Shown here: positions 1 through 7,945 of the stretch, one piece after another
How positions within the stretch are numbered: position 1 is the first letter of the stretch
Layout of the letters: each line of letters opens with the position of its first letter
Assembly (NCBI RefSeq): GCF_000964425.1
Contig: NZ_BANF01000059.1
Coordinates: 1-60,133 of the forward strand
Direction: 5' to 3'
From: Komagataeibacter intermedius TF2
GTDB lineage: Bacteria > Pseudomonadota > Alphaproteobacteria > Acetobacterales > Acetobacteraceae
DNA length: 60,133 nt
Notes under the pieces: generated by a model
Told to the model about the DNA's origin: nothing
The model's input: the letters and a program-made list of their open reading frames with translations, nothing else
Database searches by the model: none
Program-made: the position numbers and the translations under genes

Positions 1-44
1 CCGCCTGTCCTGACGGGGGGGGGAGACCCGCAGCCGGGCCGCCG

Positions 45-320
45 CTAGCGGTGGCCCGGTGACTTGATCTGCGGTACCTCGATGTCGATTTCCAGCATCG
101 AGACGGAATTGCCCCGGTCCAGCTTTACCTGCACCTTGTCCTGCTCCACGGGGATATGCCGCTTGATGACCTCAAGGATTTCGGCATGCAGCTTGGACAG
201 CAGGTCGGATTCGTTACCCTCCCCCGTGCGTTCATGCGCCAGAAGGATCTGGAGCCTGTCACGGGCGACAGGGGCGGACGTTTTCGTGCCGCGGCCAAAA
301 AGGGAGCCAAACAAGCTCAT
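45..320 (-). CDS. minE: Cell division topological specificity factor MinE
   Basis: This 91-residue protein has the normal MinE length. The first residues ([11 protein letters not shown]) form the short amphipathic membrane-targeting segment. Residues about 20-32 ([12 protein letters not shown]) are the conserved MinD-contact helix, and the C-terminal half has the dimerisation strands around residues 70-85. In the known system MinE stimulates MinD ATPase at the membrane, so that MinCD oscillates and the division ring is kept at mid-cell. Its ATG overlaps the minD stop by one base (TGATG), so the two are translationally coupled, downstream of minC. Identification is secure. Confidence 0.95.
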   Translation of the reverse strand: MSLFGSLFGRGTKTSAPVARDRLQILLAHERTGEGNESDLLSKLHAEILEVIKRHIPVEQDKVQVKLDRGNSVSMLEIDIEVPQIKSPGHR

Positions 321-1132
321 CAGCTTTTCCCCTTGAACAGGCGGGCGAACAGGCCCTTGCGTTCGATCGGGACCGTGATCTCCAGCTTCTCGCCTTCCAG
401 CCGGCGCGCGGCTTCGGCATAGGCGCGGGCCGGCGGGCTGTCAGGACTGCTTAACGTGACCGGCGCGCCCAGGTTCGAGGCGCGCAGCACTTCCTCGCTT
501 TCGGGAATGATGCCCAGCAGCGGAATCGACAGGATTTCCAGAACATCCTCGATACGCAGCATTTCGCCGCGCGCCGCGCGCGCCGGGTCGTAGCGGGTCA
601 GCAGCAGGTGCTTTTCGATCTTGCCGCCGCCCTTGGCCTTTTCGGTCGTGCTGTCCAGCATGCCGATGATCCGGTCGCTGTCGCGCACGGACGACACTTC
701 GGGATTGGTGACCACGATGGCATGGTCGGCATGGTACATGGCCAGCTGCGCGCCGCGTTCGATCCCGGCGGGGCTGTCACAGATCACCCAGTCGAATTTT
801 TCACGCAGTTCCTGCATGACGCGGGCGACGCCTTCGGCCGTCAGGGCGTCCTTGTCGCGGGTCTGGGACGCGGGCAGGATGGACAGCGTTTCGATGCGCT
901 TGTCACGGATCAGCGCCTGCGACAGCTTGGCGTCGCCCTGGATCACGTTGATCAGGTCGAACACGACCCGCCGCTCGGCCCCCATCACCAGGTCGAGGTT
1001 GCGCAGGCCGACGTCAAAGTCAACGACGACCACATTCTGTCCGGTCTGTGCCAGTGCGGCGCCCAATGCGGCGGTCGACGTGGTCTTTCCGACGCCACCC
1101 TTGCCGGATGTGACAACCAGCACTTTTGCCAT
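320..1132 (-). CDS. minD: Septum site-determining ATPase MinD
   Basis: A ParA/MinD-type ATPase. The deviant Walker A motif KGGVGKTT lies about ten residues from the start, and the protein ends in an amphipathic membrane-binding helix ([10 protein letters not shown]). ATP-bound MinD sits on the inner membrane, recruits MinC, and is released by MinE. I chose the ATG at 1132, giving MAKVLVV, because AAGGAAG stands about seven bases upstream and MinD proteins normally start there. An in-frame start at 1177 would add a 15-residue tail (MNKKTSPKSGQGSTP) unlike the family. It lies between minC and minE in one minus-strand operon. Confidence 0.95.
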   Translation of the reverse strand: MAKVLVVTSGKGGVGKTTSTAALGAALAQTGQNVVVVDFDVGLRNLDLVMGAERRVVFDLINVIQGDAKLSQALIRDKRIETLSILPASQTRDKDALTAEGVARVMQELREKFDWVICDSPAGIERGAQLAMYHADHAIVVTNPEVSSVRDSDRIIGMLDSTTEKAKGGGKIEKHLLLTRYDPARAARGEMLRIEDVLEILSIPLLGIIPESEEVLRASNLGAPVTLSSPDSPPARAYAEAARRLEGEKLEITVPIERKGLFARLFKGKS

Positions 1133-1246
1133 TGGGGTACTTCCTTGTCCGCTTTTAGGGGATGTTTTCTTGTTCATGACCTGATGGATACGGTTGGATG
1201 GGTTGGCACGCGTAAGGAGCGCGACGGGGGACTGGAGAAGGTCTGC

Positions 1247-1981
1247 CTAGCTTTTACGCCCAGGAAAGGCAGGCGGCACAAGCGGCTGGACCACAAGTGT
1301 GTCATTACTGAGGATGATTTGCGCGGGTTTTTCAACGTAGCGCGGATCAATTTCCTCAGCCGTAATGTAATAACCGTCAATGGCCAGCAGTTCCGCCTGC
1401 ATGGAATGGGCGAATATGCGGGCGTCGGGCTGTCCGTTCATGCCCGCGATGGCGCGGCCACGCAGCGGGCCATACACATGGATCGACCCGCCCGCCGTCA
1501 CTTCCGCCCCGGACCCGACCGAGCCCACGATGATGATGTCGCCATCGGGGTTCATGATGACCTGCCCCGAGCGGATGGGCTGTTCGATGATCATGGAGGA
1601 AGCGCGTGGCGGCTGCGGCTGCACGGGGGTGGCGTCATCGGGGATATCGACCGCGCCCGACGCCCGGCCGCCCATGAAGCCCGCGGGCCAGTCCCATGCC
1701 GCGCAGGCGGGCCATGAGGCGTCGCCGCCCTCTATGCCGATAATGCGGATGCCGCGCGCGCGCAGGGCCGGATACAGGTCGGCCAGCCCTTCGGTCGTGG
1801 CATCCAGCAGGGACAGGTCCAGAATCACCGGCTTGCCCGCGAAAAATGTGCTTGAACGTGCGATCTGCGCATCCAGCCCCGCCAGCCAGTCGGCCAGAAC
1901 GGGTTCGGGGGACAGCACCAGGGCAAGGAACGACCGGCCGCGTGCGCGGATTTTCGGTGTGGGACGCAGTTCGTCTGGCAA
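1247..1981 (-). CDS. minC: Septum formation inhibitor MinC
   Basis: A 244-residue MinC: an N-terminal FtsZ-inhibiting domain (residues about 10-110), a short linker rich in proline and alanine, and a C-terminal beta-helix with the glycine-rich repeats expected of MinC (DGDIIIVGSVGSGAEVTAGG, then VYGPLRGRAIAG). MinC is carried by MinD to the membrane, where it antagonises FtsZ polymers near the poles. The start appears to be TTG at 1981, preceded by AGGATAACG; I see no ATG or GTG in frame that would keep the N-terminal domain intact. It is the first gene of minCDE and is separated from minD by 114 bases. Confidence 0.93.
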   Translation of the reverse strand: MPDELRPTPKIRARGRSFLALVLSPEPVLADWLAGLDAQIARSSTFFAGKPVILDLSLLDATTEGLADLYPALRARGIRIIGIEGGDASWPACAAWDWPAGFMGGRASGAVDIPDDATPVQPQPPRASSMIIEQPIRSGQVIMNPDGDIIIVGSVGSGAEVTAGGSIHVYGPLRGRAIAGMNGQPDARIFAHSMQAELLAIDGYYITAEEIDPRYVEKPAQIILSNDTLVVQPLVPPAFPGRKS

Positions 1982-2148
1982 CGTTATCCTGTCCTGTGTG
2001 GTGAATGGGGCGTGTTGTTTCCAGCTACCCTGCCGTGCCGGAACTGTCGAGGGGAGGATGCCTTATTCATCCGTCATGCATCCATACTTTTTCATGCCTG
2101 CGTACTGAGGGCTTGGCGAAGGGCGGGACAATGCAATAAAGCGGGATC

Positions 2149-2817
2149 ATGCGCATCCTGTACCATCTTCCCCTTTCGCCCTATTCCCGCAAGGTTCGCC
2201 TCGTGCTGGGGGAAAAGCGGCTGCCGTTCGAACTCAAGACCGAGCGTGTGTGGGAACGCCGCCCGGAATACCTTGACCGCAACCCTGCCGGCACGGTGCC
2301 CATGCTACAGGAAAGCAACGGGCTGTGCATTCCCGATTCGTGGGTCATCTGCGAATATCTGGAGGAAGCCTATCCCGACACGCCCCTGCTTGGCCGCACG
2401 CTGGCCGAACGGGTGGAGGTGCGCAGGCTGGTGGTCTGGTTCGATGAGAAATTCGGCAACGAGGTATCGCGCAACCTGCTTAATGAAAAGGTGATGAAGC
2501 GCATTTCGGGGAAGGGCAACCCCGATGGCGCGGCCCTGCGCGCGGGATATGCGCATATCCGCACCCACCTGTCCTATATCGACTGGCTGGCGGAAACGCG
2601 GCAGTGGCTGGCGGGGAACATGCTGTCCATGGCGGATTTCGCGGCCGCCGCCCACCTGTCCTGCCTTGATTTCCTTGACGACGTGGACTGGTCGCGCGCG
2701 CCTGCGGCCAAGGACTGGTACGCCCGCGTCAAGAGCCGCCCGTGCTTCCGCGCGCTGCTGCAGGACCGCATGACCGGTTTCAACCCGCCCGCCCATTACG
2801 CGGATCTGGATTTCTAG
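2149..2817 (+). CDS. Glutathione S-transferase family protein
   Basis: A 222-residue GST-like protein. The N-terminal thioredoxin-like domain starts RILYHLPLSPYSRKVRLVLG and contains the cis-proline glutathione-binding region (NPAGTVPML) and the following PDSWVICEYLEE. The second half is the all-helical domain with a typical LSMADFAAAAHLSCL segment. The substrate cannot be read from sequence; family members conjugate glutathione or serve as stress or lyase proteins. It lies 4 bases upstream of the next flavoprotein gene and is probably cotranscribed with it. The SPYSRK motif has serine where some classes have a catalytic cysteine. Confidence 0.85.
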   Translation: MRILYHLPLSPYSRKVRLVLGEKRLPFELKTERVWERRPEYLDRNPAGTVPMLQESNGLCIPDSWVICEYLEEAYPDTPLLGRTLAERVEVRRLVVWFDEKFGNEVSRNLLNEKVMKRISGKGNPDGAALRAGYAHIRTHLSYIDWLAETRQWLAGNMLSMADFAAAAHLSCLDFLDDVDWSRAPAAKDWYARVKSRPCFRALLQDRMTGFNPPAHYADLDF

Positions 2818-2821
2818 GGAC

Positions 2822-4054
2822 ATGACCGCACGGACTGCCGGTTTCACCACCATCGTGCTGGGCGCGGGGGCGGCGGGCCTTATGGCGGCGGCAACGGCGG
2901 GGCAGGCGGGCGCACGCGTGCTGGTGCTGGATCATGCCCCCCATGCGGGCCGCAAGATCCTGATTTCAGGCGGCGGGCGGTGCAATTTCACCAATATGGA
3001 CACGGGGGCGGGGCAGTTCCTGTCCGCCAACCCGCATTTCGCCAAATCGGCGCTGGCGCGGTACACGCCCGCCGATTTCCTGGCACTTGTGCAGCGGCAC
3101 CGCATCCCGTGGCATGAAAAGGCGGCAGGCCAGCTGTTCTGTGATCGTTCGGCGCGGGACATCGTGGACATGCTGCGGCGTGAATGCGCGGCGGGACAGG
3201 TGGACGTGCGCGTGTCGCACCGGATCATCGACGTGACGCGCGACGGAGCGGGGCAGTACCGGGTGGAGACGGACCACGGCATCTTCCATGCCCCCAACCT
3301 GATCGTCGCGACCGGCGGGCTGTCCATTCCCAAGCTGGGGGCGACGGGACTGGCGCACGACATCGCGCGCCGGTTCGGGCTGCGTATCGTCGCACCGGCA
3401 CCCGCGCTGGTGCCGCTGACATTCGGCGCGCAGGACCGTGAATGGATGGAACCGCTGGCCGGGCTGTCGGTCACTGTGGGCATCACCTGCCATGAAGGGG
3501 AGGGGCGGCTGGCGCGGCAGGCCACCTTCCGTGATGGCATGGTCTTTACCCATCGTGGCCTGTCCGGCCCCGCCATCCTGCAGGCTTCATCATACTGGCA
3601 GCCGGGACAGGCGCTGGACATCGACCTGCTGCCCGGCATCGACGCTGGCCGCCGCCTGCAGGAAATCAAGCGTGACCGCCCGCGCGCGGGCGGGGTGGCC
3701 ATGCTGTCCATGCTGCTGCCGCAGCGGCTGGCCCAGCTCATGGCGCAGGCGCACCTGCCTGACGGGCAGCTTGCGGGGATGCCCGATGCGGTGCTGGCCA
3801 ATGTCGGGCGTATCCTGTCGGGCTGGCGGCTCAACCCGCATGGCACCGAAGGCTACGTGAAGGCAGAGGTCACGCGCGGCGGGGTGGATACGGACTGCCT
3901 GTCGTCGCGTGACATGCAGGCGCGTGACGTGCCCGGCCTGTTCATGGTGGGGGAAGCGGTGGACGTGACCGGCTGGCTGGGTGGTTACAATTTCCAGTGG
4001 GCATGGGCCAGCGGGCATGCAGCGGGGCAGGCGGCGGCGGAACGCGGCGGCTGA
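2822..4054 (+). CDS. HI0933/YhiN-family FAD-dependent oxidoreductase
   Basis: A 410-residue flavoprotein with an N-terminal Rossmann dinucleotide-binding motif (VLGAGAAGLMAAATAG), the family signature GGGRCNFTN about 50 residues in, and a C-terminal FAD-binding stretch (GLFMVGEAVDVTGWLGGYNF). This is the HI0933/BaiN/YhiN family, whose physiological substrate is mostly unknown; some members reduce steroid or bile-acid enones. I assign no specific reaction. It follows the GST by 4 bases, and its stop codon overlaps the ATG of the MBOAT gene (TGATG), so three genes look like one transcript. Confidence 0.88.
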   Translation: MTARTAGFTTIVLGAGAAGLMAAATAGQAGARVLVLDHAPHAGRKILISGGGRCNFTNMDTGAGQFLSANPHFAKSALARYTPADFLALVQRHRIPWHEKAAGQLFCDRSARDIVDMLRRECAAGQVDVRVSHRIIDVTRDGAGQYRVETDHGIFHAPNLIVATGGLSIPKLGATGLAHDIARRFGLRIVAPAPALVPLTFGAQDREWMEPLAGLSVTVGITCHEGEGRLARQATFRDGMVFTHRGLSGPAILQASSYWQPGQALDIDLLPGIDAGRRLQEIKRDRPRAGGVAMLSMLLPQRLAQLMAQAHLPDGQLAGMPDAVLANVGRILSGWRLNPHGTEGYVKAEVTRGGVDTDCLSSRDMQARDVPGLFMVGEAVDVTGWLGGYNFQWAWASGHAAGQAAAERGG

Positions 4055-5430
4055 TGCTGTTTGCGTCACAGTCGTTTCTGCTTGTTTTCCTGCCGCTGGT
4101 TCTGGCGCTGTATTACGGCGTGGGCGACAGCCGCGCCGCGCGGCAGGGTGTGATCATCGCAGCCTCGGTGCTGTTTTACGGCTTGTGGGACTGGCGGTTC
4201 GTGCCGTTCCTTCTGGCGATGGTCGGGTTCAGTCAGGCGGTCGCCATCATGTGGGGGCGGACACGCCGGCGCATCTGGCTGCGCGTGGGGATCGTGGGCA
4301 ACCTTGTCGTGCTGTTCGGCTTCAAATACGCCGACTGGCTGGTGGGCAGCGTCCTGCGCTGGTCGGGGCGGGAACATGCGGCGTGGTCCATCGTGCTGCC
4401 GCTGGGGCTGTCGTTTTTCGTGTTCCAGAAAATCTCCTACCTTGTCGATCTGGGACGGGGGCAGGCACGGGTGTACCGGCTGGCGGATTTCATGGAATTC
4501 GTCACGTTTTTCCCGCAACTCGTGGCCGGTCCCATCGTGCGGCATAACGAACTGATCCCGCAGTTCGACCGCAGTCCGCGCAATGCCGCGATGTGGGAAA
4601 ACCTTGGTCGTGGCGGGCTGCTGCTGCTGGTGGGGCTGGGCAAGAAAGTGGGGCTGGCCGATACGCTGGGCGGTCTGTGCGCCCCGGTGTTTGACGCGGC
4701 CCATGCGGGCCATGTGCCGGGCATGGGGGCGGCATGGCTGGCAGCAGTGGCTTACACCCTGCAGATCTATTTCGATTTTTCAGGTTATTCCGACATGGCC
4801 ATCGGCATGGCGCTGATGATGGGGATTCGCCTGCCCTTCAATTTCAACGCGCCCTACATGGCAGTGTCGGTGCGCGATTTCTGGCGGCGGTGGCATATGA
4901 CGCTGTCGCGTTTCCTGCGCGATTACATCTATATCCCGCTGGGCGGGAACCGCTGCGCGCCGGTGCGGCAGGCGGCCAATGTCATGGTGACCATGGAACT
5001 GGCGGGCGTGTGGCATGGGGCGGGATGGAATTTTGCCTTGTGGGGCCTGCTGCATGGCGCGGCGCTGGCGGTAGCCCATGCGTGGGACCGAGCGGGCCGG
5101 GCCATGCCGCGCCCATGCGCGTATGTGCTGACCATGGGGTTCGTGCTGGTGACATGGGTGGTGTTCCGCGCGGCCGACCTGGCCACGGCGGGGCGGATGC
5201 TGGGGGCCATGGCGGGGCTGCATGGCATGGGCGCGACGGCCATCCATCATCCGGTCGTGCTGGGGCTGGCGGTGATTGCGGCGGTGTATGGTCCTGCATC
5301 GCAGCAGGTGGTACTGGACCGCCTGCGACCTGCGCCATGGATGGCGGTGGCGGCCGGTATCGCCTTCGTGCTGCTGGTGTTCCTGATTGGCGGGCGGCCG
5401 CCGGAACCTTTCATCTATTTCCAGTTCTGA
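4054..5430 (+). CDS. MBOAT family O-acyltransferase (AlgI-like)
   Basis: A 458-residue polytopic membrane protein of the MBOAT superfamily. It opens with a hydrophobic helix (LFASQSFLLVFLPLVLALYY) and has many further membrane segments. The family hallmarks are present: LVAGPIVRHNELIPQF, the YFDFSGYSDMAIG segment, RDFWRRWHMTLSRFLRDYIY, and the catalytic-histidine region GVWHGAGWNFALWG. AlgI-type MBOATs move acetyl groups across the inner membrane for transfer to exported polysaccharides or envelope polymers. No AlgJ, AlgX or DltD-like partner lies beside it. The ATG at 4054 overlaps the preceding stop and is preferred to a longer start at 3997 inside that gene. Confidence 0.9.
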   Translation: MLFASQSFLLVFLPLVLALYYGVGDSRAARQGVIIAASVLFYGLWDWRFVPFLLAMVGFSQAVAIMWGRTRRRIWLRVGIVGNLVVLFGFKYADWLVGSVLRWSGREHAAWSIVLPLGLSFFVFQKISYLVDLGRGQARVYRLADFMEFVTFFPQLVAGPIVRHNELIPQFDRSPRNAAMWENLGRGGLLLLVGLGKKVGLADTLGGLCAPVFDAAHAGHVPGMGAAWLAAVAYTLQIYFDFSGYSDMAIGMALMMGIRLPFNFNAPYMAVSVRDFWRRWHMTLSRFLRDYIYIPLGGNRCAPVRQAANVMVTMELAGVWHGAGWNFALWGLLHGAALAVAHAWDRAGRAMPRPCAYVLTMGFVLVTWVVFRAADLATAGRMLGAMAGLHGMGATAIHHPVVLGLAVIAAVYGPASQQVVLDRLRPAPWMAVAAGIAFVLLVFLIGGRPPEPFIYFQF

Positions 5431-5574
5431 CATCGCGTGTCTTTGCGGTGCGGGGCATGTATTGTGCCGCCGGTACTGGTATTGAAGCGCAACACTTCCC
5501 AAATCCAGCAATGGTCCGTCACATGGGACCGCTATGATGACAGGCAGGGGCATATGGCAGGCAGGCGTGACAGT

Positions 5575-6939
5575 ATGGAGAATGGTCCGGCGGACCTGTT
5601 TGGCGCGCCCCCGCCGCAGGACAGGCGGGACCCGGTCCCGTTTCCCGCCCATGAACCGAAAGTCGCCGCGCGCACCCAGCCACTGGCTGACCGCCTGCGT
5701 CCCGCAACCCTGGATGACGTGGTGGGACAGGATCACCTGCTGGGGCCGCAGGGCAGCCTGCGGCAGATGCTGGCGCGTGGCTCGCTGGCCAGCCTGATCC
5801 TGTGGGGTGGGCCGGGTGTTGGCAAGACCACCATCGCCCGCCTGCTGGCCGATGCGGCGGGCCTGCGCTTCGTGCAGCTTTCGGCGGTGTTTTCCGGCGT
5901 GGCCGATCTCAAGCGTGCGTTCGAGGATGCGCGGCGCACCAGTGCGAATGGCGGCGGCACGTTACTGTTCGTGGATGAAATCCATCGGTTCAACCGCGCG
6001 CAGCAGGACGGTTTCCTGCCGGTGGTGGAAGATGGCACCGTGGTTCTGGTGGGGGCCACGACGGAAAACCCGTCCTTTGCGCTGAACAGCGCGCTGCTGT
6101 CACGTTGCCAGGTGCTGGTGCTGCACCGGCTGGATGATGCGGCGATGGAAAAACTGCTGGAACGCGCCGAAGCCACGACCGGCACGGCCCTGCCGCTGAC
6201 ACCCGAGGCCCGCGCCACGCTGCGCGCCATGGCTGATGGGGACGGGCGCTACCTGCTGAACATGGTCGAGCAGCTTCTGGCCCTGCCACCGCAGAAGGCG
6301 CCGCTGGATCCTGCCGCCCTGTCCAGCCTGCTGGCGCGGCGCGCGGCGCTGTATGACAAGGACCGCGAGGAACATTACAACCTGATTTCCGCGCTGCATA
6401 AATCCATGCGCGGCTCGGACCCGGATGCGGCGCTGTACTGGTTTGCCCGTATGCTGGAAGGGGGCGAGGACCCGCGTTACATCGCCCGCCGCCTGACCCG
6501 CTTCGCCGCCGAGGACGTGGGCATGGCCGACCCGCAGGCCCTGCCCCTGGCGGTGGCGGCGTGGGAGACGTTCGAGCGGCTCGGCTCGCCAGAGGGGGAG
6601 CTGGCGCTGGCGCAGCTTGTGGTGCATCTGGCCACCGCCCCCAAGTCCAACGCGGTGTACAAGGGCTACAACATGGCCCGCAGGGCGGCGCGCGCCACCG
6701 GCAGCCTGATGCCGCCGGCCCATATCCTCAACGCGCCCACCACGCTGATGAAGGATATCGGCTACGGCAAGGGGTACGAATACGACCACGATGCGGAGGG
6801 GGGAATTTCGGGACAGAACTACTTCCCCGACGGCATGCGCCGCCCGAAACTGTACCAGCCCACCGGGCGCGGATATGAACGTGAAGTGGCGCGACGGCTG
6901 GACAGTTGGAACAGAGTGCGCGAAAGCCGTGGGTCATGA
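5575..6939 (+). CDS. rarA: Replication-associated recombination protein A (RarA/MgsA)
   Basis: An AAA+ ATPase of 454 residues acting at stalled replication forks. Visible motifs are the MARPATLDDVVGQDHLL-like clamp-loader entry (LRPATLDDVVGQDHLLG), Walker A GGPGVGKTTIARLL, Walker B LLFVDEIHRFNRAQQD, and sensor GATTENPSFALNSALLSR. The C-terminal tetramerisation domain contains YDKDREEHYNLISALHKSMR and SDPDAALYW, diagnostic of RarA rather than RuvB or DnaX. Starts exist upstream at 5437 and 5554; I took ATG 5575 because MENGPADLFG matches usual RarA N-termini. It overlaps the next gene by 4 bases (ATGA). Confidence 0.93.
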   Translation: MENGPADLFGAPPPQDRRDPVPFPAHEPKVAARTQPLADRLRPATLDDVVGQDHLLGPQGSLRQMLARGSLASLILWGGPGVGKTTIARLLADAAGLRFVQLSAVFSGVADLKRAFEDARRTSANGGGTLLFVDEIHRFNRAQQDGFLPVVEDGTVVLVGATTENPSFALNSALLSRCQVLVLHRLDDAAMEKLLERAEATTGTALPLTPEARATLRAMADGDGRYLLNMVEQLLALPPQKAPLDPAALSSLLARRAALYDKDREEHYNLISALHKSMRGSDPDAALYWFARMLEGGEDPRYIARRLTRFAAEDVGMADPQALPLAVAAWETFERLGSPEGELALAQLVVHLATAPKSNAVYKGYNMARRAARATGSLMPPAHILNAPTTLMKDIGYGKGYEYDHDAEGGISGQNYFPDGMRRPKLYQPTGRGYEREVARRLDSWNRVRESRGS

Positions 6940-7913
6940 GTGTCGTTACCCTTACCGTCAGCGATGACGAAGCCGATATCCGCCTCGACCGCTGGTTCCG
7001 CAGGCATTACCCCCACCTGACGCAGGGGGCGTTGCAGAAGCTGTGCCGCACGGGACAGGTGCGCGTGGATGGCAAACGCGCCACCGCCGCCACCCGCCTT
7101 GCGCCGGGGCAGGCCGTGCGCGTGCCGCCCATACCCAATGCAAACCGCCCGCCGCCACTGGCCGTCAGGCCGCTGGATGAGCGGCAGGTGCGTGAAATCA
7201 ACAGGATGGTCGTCTATCGTGATGACCACGTGATCGTGCTGAACAAACCCGCGGGCATCGCCGTTCAGGGCGGGCCGGGCATCACGCACCATATCGACGT
7301 GCTGCTCGATGGGCTTCGGGAAAAACCCGATGACCCGCGCCCGCGCCTGGTCCACCGTATCGACCGTGACACGTCCGGCCTGCTGCTGGTTGCGCGCACG
7401 CCCGGTGTTGCGGCCAAGCTGGCGGCGGCGTTCCGTGGGCGGGATGTGCACAAGGTTTACTGGGCCGTGGTCGTGGGGCGTCCCAGCCCGGCCACCGGCA
7501 TCATCGACCAGCCCCTGACCAGGCTGGGGGCCGGCGCGGGCGCGATCAGCGTCGTGGCCGAACGCGGGGACGCGGATGCGGTGCATGCCCTGTCGGAATA
7601 TGAAGTGCTGGATGCCGCGGGGCGCAAGCTGTCGTGGCTGGCGCTGTCGCCGCTGACGGGGCGCACCCATCAGCTGCGCGTGCATTGCGAGGCATTGGGC
7701 AACCCCATACTGGGCGACCCGAAATATGGCGGTGACATAGCTCATGTCACGGGGTTTACGGATAAGCTACACCTGCATGCCCGCAGGCTGGAACTGCCGC
7801 ACCCGGCGGGGGGCACGCTGGTGGTCGAGGCGGACCTGCCCCCCCATATGCGTGAGACGTTCCGGCAGATCGGTTTTGTCGCACCCGCCACGGCGCAGCC
7901 CCGCCGCAGCTAA
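6936..7913 (+). CDS. RluA-family 23S rRNA pseudouridine synthase (RluC-like)
   Basis: A 325-residue pseudouridine synthase. Residues about 15-70 form an S4 RNA-binding domain (IRLDRWFRRHYPHLTQGALQ), followed by the catalytic domain with the RluA signature HRIDRDTSGLLLVAR containing the catalytic aspartate, and the late motif LTGRTHQLRVHCEALG. S4-containing members of this family (RluC, RluD) modify 23S rRNA uridines; a second member, RluD-like, lies at 29973-30944, so this is probably the RluC counterpart. The ATG at 6936 overlaps the rarA stop, indicating coupled translation. Confidence 0.9.
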   Translation: MSVVTLTVSDDEADIRLDRWFRRHYPHLTQGALQKLCRTGQVRVDGKRATAATRLAPGQAVRVPPIPNANRPPPLAVRPLDERQVREINRMVVYRDDHVIVLNKPAGIAVQGGPGITHHIDVLLDGLREKPDDPRPRLVHRIDRDTSGLLLVARTPGVAAKLAAAFRGRDVHKVYWAVVVGRPSPATGIIDQPLTRLGAGAGAISVVAERGDADAVHALSEYEVLDAAGRKLSWLALSPLTGRTHQLRVHCEALGNPILGDPKYGGDIAHVTGFTDKLHLHARRLELPHPAGGTLVVEADLPPHMRETFRQIGFVAPATAQPRRS

Positions 7914-7945
7914 CGCGGCCAGAATGGTACAGGACAGGAATTGAC

